Below are positions 35,268 through 43,386 of a stretch of DNA of 64,000 nt, one piece after another (the stretch's first letter is position 1; each line of letters starts with the position of its first letter). A model generated the notes under the pieces. That model saw only the letters and a list, made by a program, of their open reading frames with translations. It did no database searches and was not told the origin of the DNA. Origin of the DNA: MWEH01 sp964392385 (GTDB lineage Bacteria; Bacillota; Clostridia; Christensenellales; DTU072); NCBI GenBank assembly GCA_964392385.1, contig CAYMPR010000002.1, positions 15,759-79,758 on the forward strand. Reading direction: 5' to 3'. Both the position numbers and the translations under genes were made by a program.

Positions 35268-36084
35268 ATGAAAAAAGAAATAAGCATATTAACTACTAGA
35301 GAAGGCGCTGAATTTATTATAAGCGCTTTTTTTTCACAAGGAATTGATGGTTTAAAAATAGATGACCCTAGTACGCTTCAAGAAGTTTTAAGTAATGTGA
35401 AAAATTGGGACTATCTTGATAAGAATTTACTGGAAGCTAGTATGAATTTAGATGAAGTAACTATTACTGCATATATAAATAATGATGATGTCGTAAAATT
35501 ATTGAAGCTTGTTTTAGAAGAAATTTCTTCCATAAAAGGAGTAAACTTTGGAAGGATGAAGGTGGATATTCGGAGTCATCTGGAGACCAACTGGCTTGAA
35601 GAGTGGAAGAAATATTATAAACCAATTATTTCTGGTAAATTCCTTGTTATCCCGATTTGGCAAAAACAAGTAACTGAGTATGGTGAAAAAATACCTATAT
35701 ATATCAATCCAGGCAGTGCTTTTGGAACCGGAGAACACGATACTACAAAAATGTGTTTAGAATTAATGTCAGAAGTAAATTTTTCCGGGAAAAACGTTGC
35801 TGACGTTGGCTCAGGGAGTGGAATATTAGGAATTGCAGCTTTGAAAAATGGTGCTAATATTTGTACTTTTTTAGATATAGACTCATCCACCTTAATGTCT
35901 GCCAAAAATAATTNNNNNNNNNNNNNNNNNNNNNNNNNNNNNNNNNNNNNNNNNNNNNNNNNNNNNNNNNNNNNNNNNNNNNNNNNNNNNNNNNNNNNNN
36001 NNNNNNNNNNNNNCAAAAGAAGGATTTACCCTTGAAAAAGTTTTAGTTTCTAATTCATGGGTTGCTATACTGTTTAGTAGATGA
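35268..36084 (+). CDS. prmA: Ribosomal protein L11 methyltransferase PrmA (broken by an assembly gap)
   Basis: PrmA trimethylates L11 using SAM. The first 215 residues (to base 35913) include NPGSAFGTGEHDTTK near 146-160 and the SAM loop DVGSGSGILGIA. After 100 N, bases 36016-36084 encode the tail EGFTLEKVLVSNSWVAILFSR and TGA 36082-36084. One base is left before the gap and two after, so the missing DNA should be a multiple of three. Family length suggests roughly 70 residues are lost, including the catalytic NPP-type motif. Reading straight through the Ns gives a false end at 36035. Position after dnaJ matches Bacillus. Confidence 0.9.
35914..36013. other. Assembly gap of exactly 100 N inside prmA
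   Basis: A 100-N placeholder. Unlike the ftsY gap, unique coding sequence is missing here, because about 70 residues of PrmA cannot be accounted for by the flanks. Confidence 0.93.
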
Positions 36085-36128
36085 AGTAAGTGTAACATTC
36101 TTGGATTGAATTTCTTTTTAGTAGATGA
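36073..36128. repeat. 12-base direct repeat around the prmA stop codon
   Basis: TTTAGTAGATGA occurs at 36073-36084 (the prmA end including its stop) and again at 36117-36128, just before the rsmE ribosome site GAGGG. The offset is 44 bases. It has the form of a one-copy-plus-remnant tandem unit, like the ftsY repeat, but only the 12 bases are shared. Confidence 0.6.
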
Positions 36129-36137
36129 GGGCTAACA

Positions 36138-36842
36138 ATGGAAATCAAAAGATTTTTTGGAAAAAGAAATGGTAGTAACTTTATATTAGAAGAAGATGAA
36201 TATTACCATTGTGTCAAAGTATCTAGATATAAAGTTGGTTACGATATTATTATTTTCATAGGTAACGGAATAGATTATTATTGTAAAATAATTGATATTA
36301 ATCAAACAAATGTTATTGCAGAATTAATTTCCGAAAAAGCTAATGACTTTGAAACTCGAGGGAAAATTGTTCTTGCACAAGCGCTTTGCAAGGAATTTGA
36401 CTTTATTGTCCAAAAAGCAATAGAATTGGGCGTTAGCGAGATTATTCCTTTTACTAGCTCAAGAACTAATGTTAAAGAAATTAAAAAACCAAGGGTAGAA
36501 AAGATTATATTAGAAGCAGTGAAGCAATGTGGCAGAGCAGTTATACCGTTTTTAAGTGAAACACTAAAATTTGATGAACTACTATTAAAATATCCTTTAT
36601 ATAAAAATCGCATGTTTTGTTTTGAACAAAGCAAAGAAAAACTACTTAGCTCTCAAATTAGCTGGGTAGATCGAGATGTACTAGTTGTTATTGGTAGTGA
36701 GGGTGGGTTTTCAAACGATGAAGTAATAGACGCGAGAAAAGCTGGGTTTAAAGAATGCTCTCTTGGTAAGAGGATACTTAAAGCAGAAACCGCCGCCATT
36801 ACTTCATTAATTTTAATTATGAATAAGTATGAAGAAATATAG
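36138..36842 (+). CDS. rsmE: 16S rRNA (uracil-1498-N3)-methyltransferase RsmE
   Basis: A 234-residue SPOUT methyltransferase for m3U1498 in helix 44. It has an N-terminal PUA-like domain at 1-70 and the knot domain with KAIELGVSEIIPFTSSR and VVIGSEGGFSNDEV (the G-x-EGG SAM motif, about 185-198). The LGKRILKAETAAI end is diagnostic. ATG 36138 follows GAGGG. Same position as yqeU in Bacillus. Confidence 0.95.
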   Translation: MEIKRFFGKRNGSNFILEEDEYYHCVKVSRYKVGYDIIIFIGNGIDYYCKIIDINQTNVIAELISEKANDFETRGKIVLAQALCKEFDFIVQKAIELGVSEIIPFTSSRTNVKEIKKPRVEKIILEAVKQCGRAVIPFLSETLKFDELLLKYPLYKNRMFCFEQSKEKLLSSQISWVDRDVLVVIGSEGGFSNDEVIDARKAGFKECSLGKRILKAETAAITSLILIMNKYEEI

Positions 36843-36904
36843 CAGTAAATCTATACTAAGTATTTTCAAAACAATAATTAAGAAGAAATCGAGATAAATT
36901 ATAT

Positions 36905-38170
36905 ATGCAAAAAGTATCTGTTTTTAATATAGGCTGTAAGGTTAATCAATACGAATGTGATTGTATAGAGGCTGTACTCGAGCAAGCAGGTTTAGAAACA
37001 ACAAATAAATTAGAAATGGCTGATTTTTATGTTATTAATTCTTGTGCAGTAACTATTGAGGCAGAAAGAAAATCTAGACAAATAGTTTCTAGAATTAGAG
37101 CTTTAAAGAAAGATGCTATTATTATTGTAACTGGTTGTGCCTCTAAGAAAAACCCAGATTTTTATAATAAACATGGTGTATATTTAGTACCCTCAATAAA
37201 AAATAAAAGAGAAGTTATAGAAAAAATTAAGGACATTATCACGGGTAAATCCGATTTACTTACACCCTTTTCCAAAACGGAAAATAATATATACGAAGAA
37301 ATAAATTGCTTACCTAAGTTCGACCGTACTAGGGCATATATTAAAATACAGGATGGTTGTAATAATTATTGCACTTATTGTATTATTCCTTATCTTAGAG
37401 GAGAATCAAGATCGCGAAAAATCTCAAATATTTTACTTGAAGTAAATAATTTATTAGGAAAAACATTGGAAATAGTTTTTACAGGTATTAATCTATCTTC
37501 TTTTGGGTTAGATACAAATGAATCATTAACTGAGCTTTTTATTAGTCTAAAAAATATACCGATAAGAATTAGATTAGGTTCTTTTTATGCAGAGGCAATT
37601 AATGAAGAGTTATTATATGCAATGAGCCAATTACAGAGTTTTTGTCCACATTTTCATTTGTCATTACAAAGTGGAAGCAATAAAATTCTTAAAGATATGA
37701 ATAGAAAGTATTCTACAGAATTATTCGCTGAAAAAGTAAGACTTATATATAAATATTTTCCTTTAGCCTCTATTACTACGGATATAATAGTAGGCTTTCC
37801 AACAGAAAATGATGATGATTTCCAAAATACACTCAAATTTATTACTGAAATTGGCTTTTCCGATTTGCATATTTTCCCTTTTTCGCCAAGGGAAGGGACG
37901 ATAGCAGGGGAAATGAAACCTATTTCTTCAAATATTATTAATTTAAGAATCAGTTTACTCAATACTTTAAGAGAAAAACTAAATAAAGAATTTTTAATTA
38001 AAATGTTATCATTAGAGCAAGGTGTTGTTTTTGAAGAGACTCATGGGGATATAAAAGTTGGATATTCTCAATATTATGCAAGGGTGTACTGTAATACTTC
38101 AAAAAATTATTCATTAGTAAAACCCACAAGTATATATAAGGATGGAATAATAGGAGAAGAAATATTATGA
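36905..38170 (+). CDS. mtaB: tRNA (t6A37) methylthiotransferase MtaB
   Basis: MtaB (421 residues) is a radical SAM enzyme converting t6A37 to ms2t6A37. The N-terminal UPF0004 domain holds the second cluster cysteines Cys11, Cys47 and Cys78. The radical SAM motif is Cys152-x3-Cys156-x2-Cys159 (GCNNYCTYC), followed by IPYLRGESRSR. A short TRAM-like region lies at the C-terminus. The protein is slightly shorter than the Bacillus enzyme. The ribosome site is weak. The last bases overlap the HIT gene by 4 (ATGA). Confidence 0.94.
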   Translation: MQKVSVFNIGCKVNQYECDCIEAVLEQAGLETTNKLEMADFYVINSCAVTIEAERKSRQIVSRIRALKKDAIIIVTGCASKKNPDFYNKHGVYLVPSIKNKREVIEKIKDIITGKSDLLTPFSKTENNIYEEINCLPKFDRTRAYIKIQDGCNNYCTYCIIPYLRGESRSRKISNILLEVNNLLGKTLEIVFTGINLSSFGLDTNESLTELFISLKNIPIRIRLGSFYAEAINEELLYAMSQLQSFCPHFHLSLQSGSNKILKDMNRKYSTELFAEKVRLIYKYFPLASITTDIIVGFPTENDDDFQNTLKFITEIGFSDLHIFPFSPREGTIAGEMKPISSNIINLRISLLNTLREKLNKEFLIKMLSLEQGVVFEETHGDIKVGYSQYYARVYCNTSKNYSLVKPTSIYKDGIIGEEIL

Positions 38171-38508
38171 AAGATTGTGTTTTTTGTAAAATTGTTTCAG
38201 GTGATCTTAAGACTGAAAAACTCTATGAAGATTCCGATATGATTATTATTAAGGATATTAATCCTGAAGCTCAAATACATTTGCTTTTAATACCCAAAAT
38301 TCATTTTGAAAACATTTCCAATATTAATAAGGAAAACTCCCAATTATTCGGAAAATGTATTTATAAAATTGGTGAAATATATAAAAGTCTTGGTTTATCC
38401 GATGGATATAGAATAATTGTTAATAATGGCAAAAATGCATGTCAATCAGTAATGCATACGCATATTCATATTATTGGGGGTGAAAAATTACCATCAAAAA
38501 TTATTTGA
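38167..38508 (+). CDS. HIT family protein (HinT-like nucleotide hydrolase)
   Basis: A 113-residue histidine-triad protein. CVFCKIVSGDL is the N-terminal zinc-type motif, and the triad is in MHTHIHII near residues 97-104. HinT-type proteins hydrolyse nucleoside phosphoramidates and adenylated lysine from lysyl-tRNA synthetase. It overlaps the mtaB end by ATGA, a common arrangement in Clostridia. It ends the long plus-strand run; rpsU is convergent. Confidence 0.93.
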   Translation: MKDCVFCKIVSGDLKTEKLYEDSDMIIIKDINPEAQIHLLLIPKIHFENISNINKENSQLFGKCIYKIGEIYKSLGLSDGYRIIVNNGKNACQSVMHTHIHIIGGEKLPSKII

Positions 38509-38555
38509 TTTCCTTTGTCTATAACGACATATTAATTTTTGGGGGAAACTAATAC

Positions 38556-38584
38556 AAAAAAATCTCCGGTTCAACACCGGAGAT
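38556..38584 (-). terminator. Intrinsic terminator of rpsU
   Basis: On the minus strand the 9-bp stem 38584-38576 / 38570-38562 (ATCTCCGGT arms, five-base loop) is followed by seven T (38562-38556). It starts 6 bases after the rpsU stop. The plus-strand HIT gene has no U-tract beyond this stem, so the element serves mainly rpsU. Confidence 0.88.
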
Positions 38585-38590
38585 AATCTA

Positions 38591-38767
38591 CTATTTATAC
38601 AATCTTTTTCTAGCAAGCTCTGCCTTTTTCTTCTTCCTGATACTGGGTTTTTCATATGCTTCTTTTCTGCGGAGATAACCGATTGTACCATCGTTTGCGC
38701 ATTTTTTCTTCCATCTTCTAATCGCGCTGTCAAGAGTCTCATTATCTTTAACATATACGGTTGTCAT
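38591..38767 (-). CDS. rpsU: 30S ribosomal protein S21
   Basis: S21 (58 residues, very basic) starts MTTVYVKDNETLDSAIRRWK and ends with the typical KKKKAELARKR stretch. It is a late-binding small-subunit protein near the anti-Shine-Dalgarno region. An extended form from GTG 38776 is possible, but ATG 38767 with the GGGGGTGA ribosome site just upstream fits the family. In Bacillus, rpsU follows mtaB on the same strand; here it lies at the same locus but inverted, with its own promoter and terminator. Confidence 0.96.
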   Translation of the reverse strand: MTTVYVKDNETLDSAIRRWKKKCANDGTIGYLRRKEAYEKPSIRKKKKAELARKRLYK

Positions 38768-38802
38768 ATTATTCACCCCCTTTTTCTGTATACTGCCTTA
38801 GT

Positions 38803-38832
38803 ATAATACTACTATGGAGTCCTTGATGTCAA
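38803..38832 (-). promoter_or_regulatory. Promoter of rpsU
   Basis: On the minus strand TTGACA (38832-38827) and TATTAT (38808-38803) are 18 bases apart, 36 bases before the rpsU ATG. A perfect -35 and near-consensus -10. Confidence 0.72.
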
Positions 38833-38876
38833 CAATTTTATGAGAATACACGATGAATTGTGGCGTCGCAATGTAC

Positions 38877-38989
38877 TTGTTGGTAATGTTTTAAACATAT
38901 AATAAAATGATAAGCTAATTAGAAGCACTATATAAAACATAAGAATATCCATAATTTGAAGTTGAATAATAAATTATCACTTTTATAAA
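38877..38989 (+). promoter_or_regulatory. Candidate promoters of the dnaG-rpoD operon
   Basis: Two candidates lie in the 286-base rpsU-dnaG gap. TTGTTG (38877-38882) with a perfect TATAAT (38898-38903) has a 15-base spacer and sits over a small ATGTTT/AAACAT palindrome. TTGAAT (38962-38967) with TATAAA (38984-38989) has a 16-base spacer. A two-promoter arrangement would fit a sigma-factor operon. Nothing else recognisable is seen in the gap. Confidence 0.4.
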
Positions 38990-39053
38990 AATATATAAGG
39001 ATTAATTACCTTAACTAGCGTATAAGTAAAAGAACGGAACATTATGAGGATTT

Positions 39054-40823
39054 ATGAATAATTATTCAGATAAGTGGATCGAAGAACTTAAAAGTAAAGT
39101 CGATATTGTTAAAGTTATTCAAGACTTTATCTTATTGAACAAAAAAGGGAAAAATTATTGGGCATGTTGTCCTTTTCATAGTGATAAAACGGCTTCTTTT
39201 TCAGTAAATGAACAACAACAATTTTATCATTGCTTTGGTTGTCATAAAGCAGGAGATGCAATTAAGTTTATGAGGGAATATCAAAACCTTTCGTTTTCAG
39301 AAGCGATTGAGTATTTAGCCAAAAAATTCGGCGTAAAAATTCCTGAAACTGAAGATGACCCCGAGACTGCAAAAAGAAAAAGAATTTTTGCAAAATTGAC
39401 AGAGGTAAATAAAGCCGCAGCAGAATATTATTACAACTCTCTATTTAGTAAAGAAGGTGAAGTTGCATTTAACTATTTAAGAAATAGGGGGATTTCCGAT
39501 GCCTCTATTGTTAAATTTGGTTTAGGTTATTCTCCAAGTCTAGATGGATTATTTAATTATCTACAAGCATTAGGTTATTCGGAAAAAACCATGAGAGAAG
39601 CAGGTTTAATTAACGAAAAGAGTACGACTGATTTCTTATCGTTTAGGCTAATTGTTCCTATTATTAATATTAATGGTAACGTATTAGGCTTTGGCGGAAG
39701 AATTTTAGAAAAAGGTGTAGACTCAAAATATAAAAATACTGCACAAACAATAGTATTTGATAAAAGAGAGAATCTTTTTGGGATTAATATTATAAAAAAA
39801 CTTCGTAAGGAAAGAGAAGAGATAAACTCGCTAATTCTAGTTGAGGGTTACATGGATGTTATTACTTTAAACCAAGCTGGAATTACTAATGTAATAGCTT
39901 CTATGGGTACATCGCTAACGATTGAACAATGCAAGGCTATATCAAAAAACAAAATCTATACTGTATATGTTTGTTATGATGGAGATGGGGCAGGCAAAAT
40001 GGCAACCTGGCGATCATTAGATATGTTAGCGAGTGCTAATTTAGAAGTAAGAGTTATTTCAATTCCAGATAATTTAGACCCAGATGACTATGTGAGAAAA
40101 TATGGTGCTGACGAATTTAAGAAACTTATAGACTACGCTCTTCCACTCATTGAGTATAAAATTAGAAAAATAGCCGTTAAGTATGATTTGGAAAAATATG
40201 ATGGCAAAGAAAAATTTACAAATGAAGCATTACTAGTTCTTGAGCCTTTGGATAAAATTACACAAACAATTTATGCTGAGCTTATTGCTAAATTGGCTAA
40301 TATTCCTAAAGAAGCTATTTTTAATAAGCTTAATGTTAACAATAAGAGTGATAATAAATTAGAAATAGTCCCTGAAAATAAAGCTTTAAATCCAGTAATT
40401 AATGATCCCTTACCCGAGGCAAGAAGATTTATTCTTGCAGCTTGGTTTATGGGATTAACCTTTCTAAAACGCCAGGATTTAAAGGAAATTTATTTCATTA
40501 AAGACTCAATTCATTGGCAGATTTTTAAGTATATTGAAACAAAAATACAAGAAAATAAATTACCTATATTCGGTGATTTGTTGTTTGAAAATACTGAGAT
40601 GGAGGAGGAAATTATTAAAATCGAATCAAAAATGATGGAAATAGATTCAGACACAAAAACTAATGTAAAATATTATGAATGCATAAAAAAATTAGAAGAA
40701 AAATACATTGATAATGAAATTGATTTACTTACTCAAAAAATTAAAAGTGAGAAAGATTCCGCTAAAAAAACCGACATATATCAAGAATTGACCAATTTAT
40801 TAAAAAATAAGGAGAAGCTATGA
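39054..40823 (+). CDS. dnaG: DNA primase
   Basis: DnaG (589 residues) makes RNA primers for replication. The N-terminal CHC2 zinc finger uses Cys39, His42, Cys60 and Cys63. The RNA polymerase core has a Toprim fold with LVEGYMDVI near 262-270 and CYDGDGAG near 306-313. The C-terminal DnaB-binding region (about 440-589) is helical and poorly conserved. GAGG precedes ATG 39054. The stop overlaps the rpoD start (ATGA), the universal dnaG-sigA macromolecular-synthesis arrangement. Confidence 0.96.
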   Translation: MNNYSDKWIEELKSKVDIVKVIQDFILLNKKGKNYWACCPFHSDKTASFSVNEQQQFYHCFGCHKAGDAIKFMREYQNLSFSEAIEYLAKKFGVKIPETEDDPETAKRKRIFAKLTEVNKAAAEYYYNSLFSKEGEVAFNYLRNRGISDASIVKFGLGYSPSLDGLFNYLQALGYSEKTMREAGLINEKSTTDFLSFRLIVPIININGNVLGFGGRILEKGVDSKYKNTAQTIVFDKRENLFGINIIKKLRKEREEINSLILVEGYMDVITLNQAGITNVIASMGTSLTIEQCKAISKNKIYTVYVCYDGDGAGKMATWRSLDMLASANLEVRVISIPDNLDPDDYVRKYGADEFKKLIDYALPLIEYKIRKIAVKYDLEKYDGKEKFTNEALLVLEPLDKITQTIYAELIAKLANIPKEAIFNKLNVNNKSDNKLEIVPENKALNPVINDPLPEARRFILAAWFMGLTFLKRQDLKEIYFIKDSIHWQIFKYIETKIQENKLPIFGDLLFENTEMEEEIIKIESKMMEIDSDTKTNVKYYECIKKLEEKYIDNEIDLLTQKIKSEKDSAKKTDIYQELTNLLKNKEKL

Positions 40824-41884
40824 ACGAAAGAGAAGATTTAATCAAAACTACTGCAGAGAAATTATTTATACAATATTCTGCTAAAGGAAGTTTAACCGCT
40901 GATGAACTAAGTATAGGCATACAAAAACTTGATTTAAATCCTGAAGAAATGGGTTTACTATATTCAGATTTAAAAGAGCGTGGCATAAATATTATTGAAA
41001 CGGCTGATATTGAAGCTCAAGCAGAAATATATGAAAAAATATGCAGAGAGGTAAACGTTGGTGACAGTGTTAAGATGTATTTAAAAGACATTGGCAGAGT
41101 TCCTCTGCTTTCGCCTGAAGAAGAGCTTGATATAGCCAGAAAAGTTGCAGAGTGTGATGCCGACGCTAAGCAAAGGCTGATAATTGCTAACCTCAGATTA
41201 GTGGTTAGCATTGCTAAAAGATATACCGGAAGGGGAATGTCTTTCCTCGATTTAATACAAGAAGGTAATCTTGGTTTAATGAAAGCAGTTGAAAAGTTTG
41301 ACTGTGAAAAGGGGTTTAAGTTTTCGACCTATGCTACCTGGTGGATAAGACAAGCAATAACGCGCTCTATAGCCGATCAAGCAAGAACCATAAGAATCCC
41401 CGTACATATGGTTGAAACAATTAATAAACTTACAAAAATTCAAAGAGCATTACTACAAGTTCTAGGAAGAGAACCTACAGTTTCTGAGGTTGCTGAAGAA
41501 ATGGGCATACCAGAGTCTAAGGTTATAGAAATCCAACAAGTTGCACAAGAACCTGTTTCTCTTGAGACACCCATTGGTGAAGAGGATGATAGTCATTTAG
41601 GTGACTTTATTGAAGATACTAATGCTGTTTCTCCTATTGAGGTCGCTGAAACTAATATGTTAAAAGAGGAATTAAATAGGGTGTTAGATACGCTAAATCC
41701 AAGAGAAGCGATGGTCTTAATTTTAAGGTACGGATTAAGAGACAATAAACCACGTACACTTGAGGAAGTAGGAAAAGTATTTAATGTTACTAGAGAAAGA
41801 ATTAGGCAAATAGAAGCAAAAGCAATTAGAAGGCTAAAAAATCCAAGCCGTTCAAAAAAACTTATAGATTTTATTGAGAAATAA
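40820..41884 (+). CDS. rpoD: Primary sigma factor RpoD (SigA)
   Basis: The housekeeping sigma-70 factor (354 residues, short Gram-positive type without the large non-conserved insertion). A region 1.1-like start is followed by region 1.2 near 75-105 (DSVKMYLKDIGRVPLL). Region 2 has KRYTGRGMSFLDLIQEGN and FSTYATWWIRQAI, then region 3, then region 4 with the helix-turn-helix VTRERIRQIEAKA close to the C-terminus. AAGGAG lies in the end of dnaG. The TTGACA/TATAAT promoters seen in this window are what it should recognise. Confidence 0.97.
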   Translation: MNEREDLIKTTAEKLFIQYSAKGSLTADELSIGIQKLDLNPEEMGLLYSDLKERGINIIETADIEAQAEIYEKICREVNVGDSVKMYLKDIGRVPLLSPEEELDIARKVAECDADAKQRLIIANLRLVVSIAKRYTGRGMSFLDLIQEGNLGLMKAVEKFDCEKGFKFSTYATWWIRQAITRSIADQARTIRIPVHMVETINKLTKIQRALLQVLGREPTVSEVAEEMGIPESKVIEIQQVAQEPVSLETPIGEEDDSHLGDFIEDTNAVSPIEVAETNMLKEELNRVLDTLNPREAMVLILRYGLRDNKPRTLEEVGKVFNVTRERIRQIEAKAIRRLKNPSRSKKLIDFIEK

Positions 41885-41887
41885 TAG

Positions 41888-42661
41888 ATGATTCTTAAAG
41901 AACTAACTTCAGTGATTGAATCTTTTGCGCCACTTGATATTGCCGAGGAGTATGATAACTCAGGCTTAATATATGGTGATTACAACTCAACGATTCTAAA
42001 CATTCTACTTACTATCGATCTAACTCCTAAAGTAGCTATTGAGGCTGTTAATAATAATTGCAATTTAATTATTGAACATCATCCATCTATTTTTTCCCCA
42101 ATAAAAAAATTAGATATCAGTTTACCTACCATAAAGGCTTTAGATATTTGTATTAAAAATAATATTGCTATATATTCTTCGCATACTAACTTAGATTTAG
42201 CAAAAAATGGTCTGAATGATCTTTTCGCATATGTCATTGGGATTAAAGAGATTGAATATAGTCTTTCAAGTGCTACAAGTCCAAGAGTTGGTAAACTAGA
42301 AGAGCCCATCAAATTAGGGGAATATTTAGAGCTTCTCAAAAAATCGCTTGAAGACCCCAATGTTTTCTATGTTGGGAATAAGGAAAAAATAATTCAAACA
42401 GTTGCTTGTGTAAATGGAGCTGGGGCTACAGAAAACAACATAAATTTTTCAATTAATGCTGGAGCTGATGTTTTTGTAAGTTCAGAATTTAAACACCATC
42501 TACTTAGATTTGCAAAAGATATCGATTATGCTATAATTTCAGTTAGCCATTTTAAAAGTGAAATAATGTTTTATGGCCTTATGAAAAATATAATACTAAG
42601 TGTTTTCCCTGAAGCTAATATTATAGAAGCAATAAATTGTGAAGATCCATTGGAAAAATAA
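41888..42661 (+). CDS. Nif3-like dinuclear metal centre protein
   Basis: A 257-residue NIF3/YqfO/YbgI family protein. Metal-binding motifs are EYDNSGLIYGD near 20-30, EHHPSIF (the HHP pair near 60) and SSHTNLD near 98-104. The late EFKHH motif supplies the remaining ligands. The family is annotated as GTP cyclohydrolase I type 2, but the function is not settled. It begins 3 bases after rpoD. In Bacillus trmK lies between sigA and this gene; it is missing here. The YqfO middle domain of about 100 residues is also missing, so this is the short YbgI-like form. Confidence 0.9.
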   Translation: MILKELTSVIESFAPLDIAEEYDNSGLIYGDYNSTILNILLTIDLTPKVAIEAVNNNCNLIIEHHPSIFSPIKKLDISLPTIKALDICIKNNIAIYSSHTNLDLAKNGLNDLFAYVIGIKEIEYSLSSATSPRVGKLEEPIKLGEYLELLKKSLEDPNVFYVGNKEKIIQTVACVNGAGATENNINFSINAGADVFVSSEFKHHLLRFAKDIDYAIISVSHFKSEIMFYGLMKNIILSVFPEANIIEAINCEDPLEK

Positions 42662-42669
42662 GGAGAAAA

Positions 42670-43374
42670 ATGAATATTGAATCATTAATTGAATACCAGA
42701 ATCGTGAAATTAAATTTCATAATGATTATATGAAATATGTTAAAAATGAGTATTATGTACAATATAATCAAAAAAAAGCTGATTTTATAAAAAAGAGAGA
42801 TGAATTACAAAGAAATGAAGAAACCTTGATCAAAGAGGGTTCTAAATCTGATGGTTTTACCAAAGAGTATGATTATATTTCTTCTGAAATTGATAGAATT
42901 AGCGAACAAGTAGAATTATGTAATTCTCTTGAAGATACACAAATGATTGAAGAAAAAATACTTGAGATAAACGATAAAATATATAGATTAAATTATTTTA
43001 TAAAAGATATGGAAAATCAAGAGACTACAAGAGAAAAATTAGAGGCCCAAAAAACACAGTTATTACTTTTGGAAAATGATATTAAAGATTGCTATCCAAA
43101 TTATTTAGAACTAAAAAAATTATTTGATGAAAGAATTAAAGATGTAGCGATTAGAGAGATAAATGAGATTAAAAATAAACTTTCTAGTGAAGAAATAGCC
43201 GCCTATGAAAATGCGAAAAAAGCTAATACTAGTCCACCATATATTAGCGAATATAAAAATGGTTTTTGCTATGGTTGCTATAAAGATGTATCTGCGGAAG
43301 TTGGTAGAGAAATTTTAAAATCTGGTTCCTGTATTTGCCCAGTGTGTCATAGGATAGTATACATTAAAAAATAA
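42670..43374 (+). CDS. Coiled-coil protein with C-terminal C4 zinc ribbon (DUF164 / zf-RING_7 type)
   Basis: A 234-residue protein. The first 180 residues are highly charged helices (Lys/Glu/Asn heptads) that should form an antiparallel coiled coil. The C-terminus has FCYGCYKDVSAEV and CICPVCHR, two CxxC pairs forming a zinc ribbon near 203-229. The family is often next to nif3 in Firmicutes and related bacteria, and its function is not established; nucleic-acid binding is a guess. AAGGAG overlaps the nif3 stop. No catalytic motif is visible. Confidence 0.8.
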   Translation: MNIESLIEYQNREIKFHNDYMKYVKNEYYVQYNQKKADFIKKRDELQRNEETLIKEGSKSDGFTKEYDYISSEIDRISEQVELCNSLEDTQMIEEKILEINDKIYRLNYFIKDMENQETTREKLEAQKTQLLLLENDIKDCYPNYLELKKLFDERIKDVAIREINEIKNKLSSEEIAAYENAKKANTSPPYISEYKNGFCYGCYKDVSAEVGREILKSGSCICPVCHRIVYIKK

Positions 43375-43386
43375 GGAGATATCGAC

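Noticed and set aside
35914..36035. prmA reading extended through the Ns to a stop at 36035
   Set aside because: Same artefact; the genuine PrmA tail is in another frame and ends at 36084.
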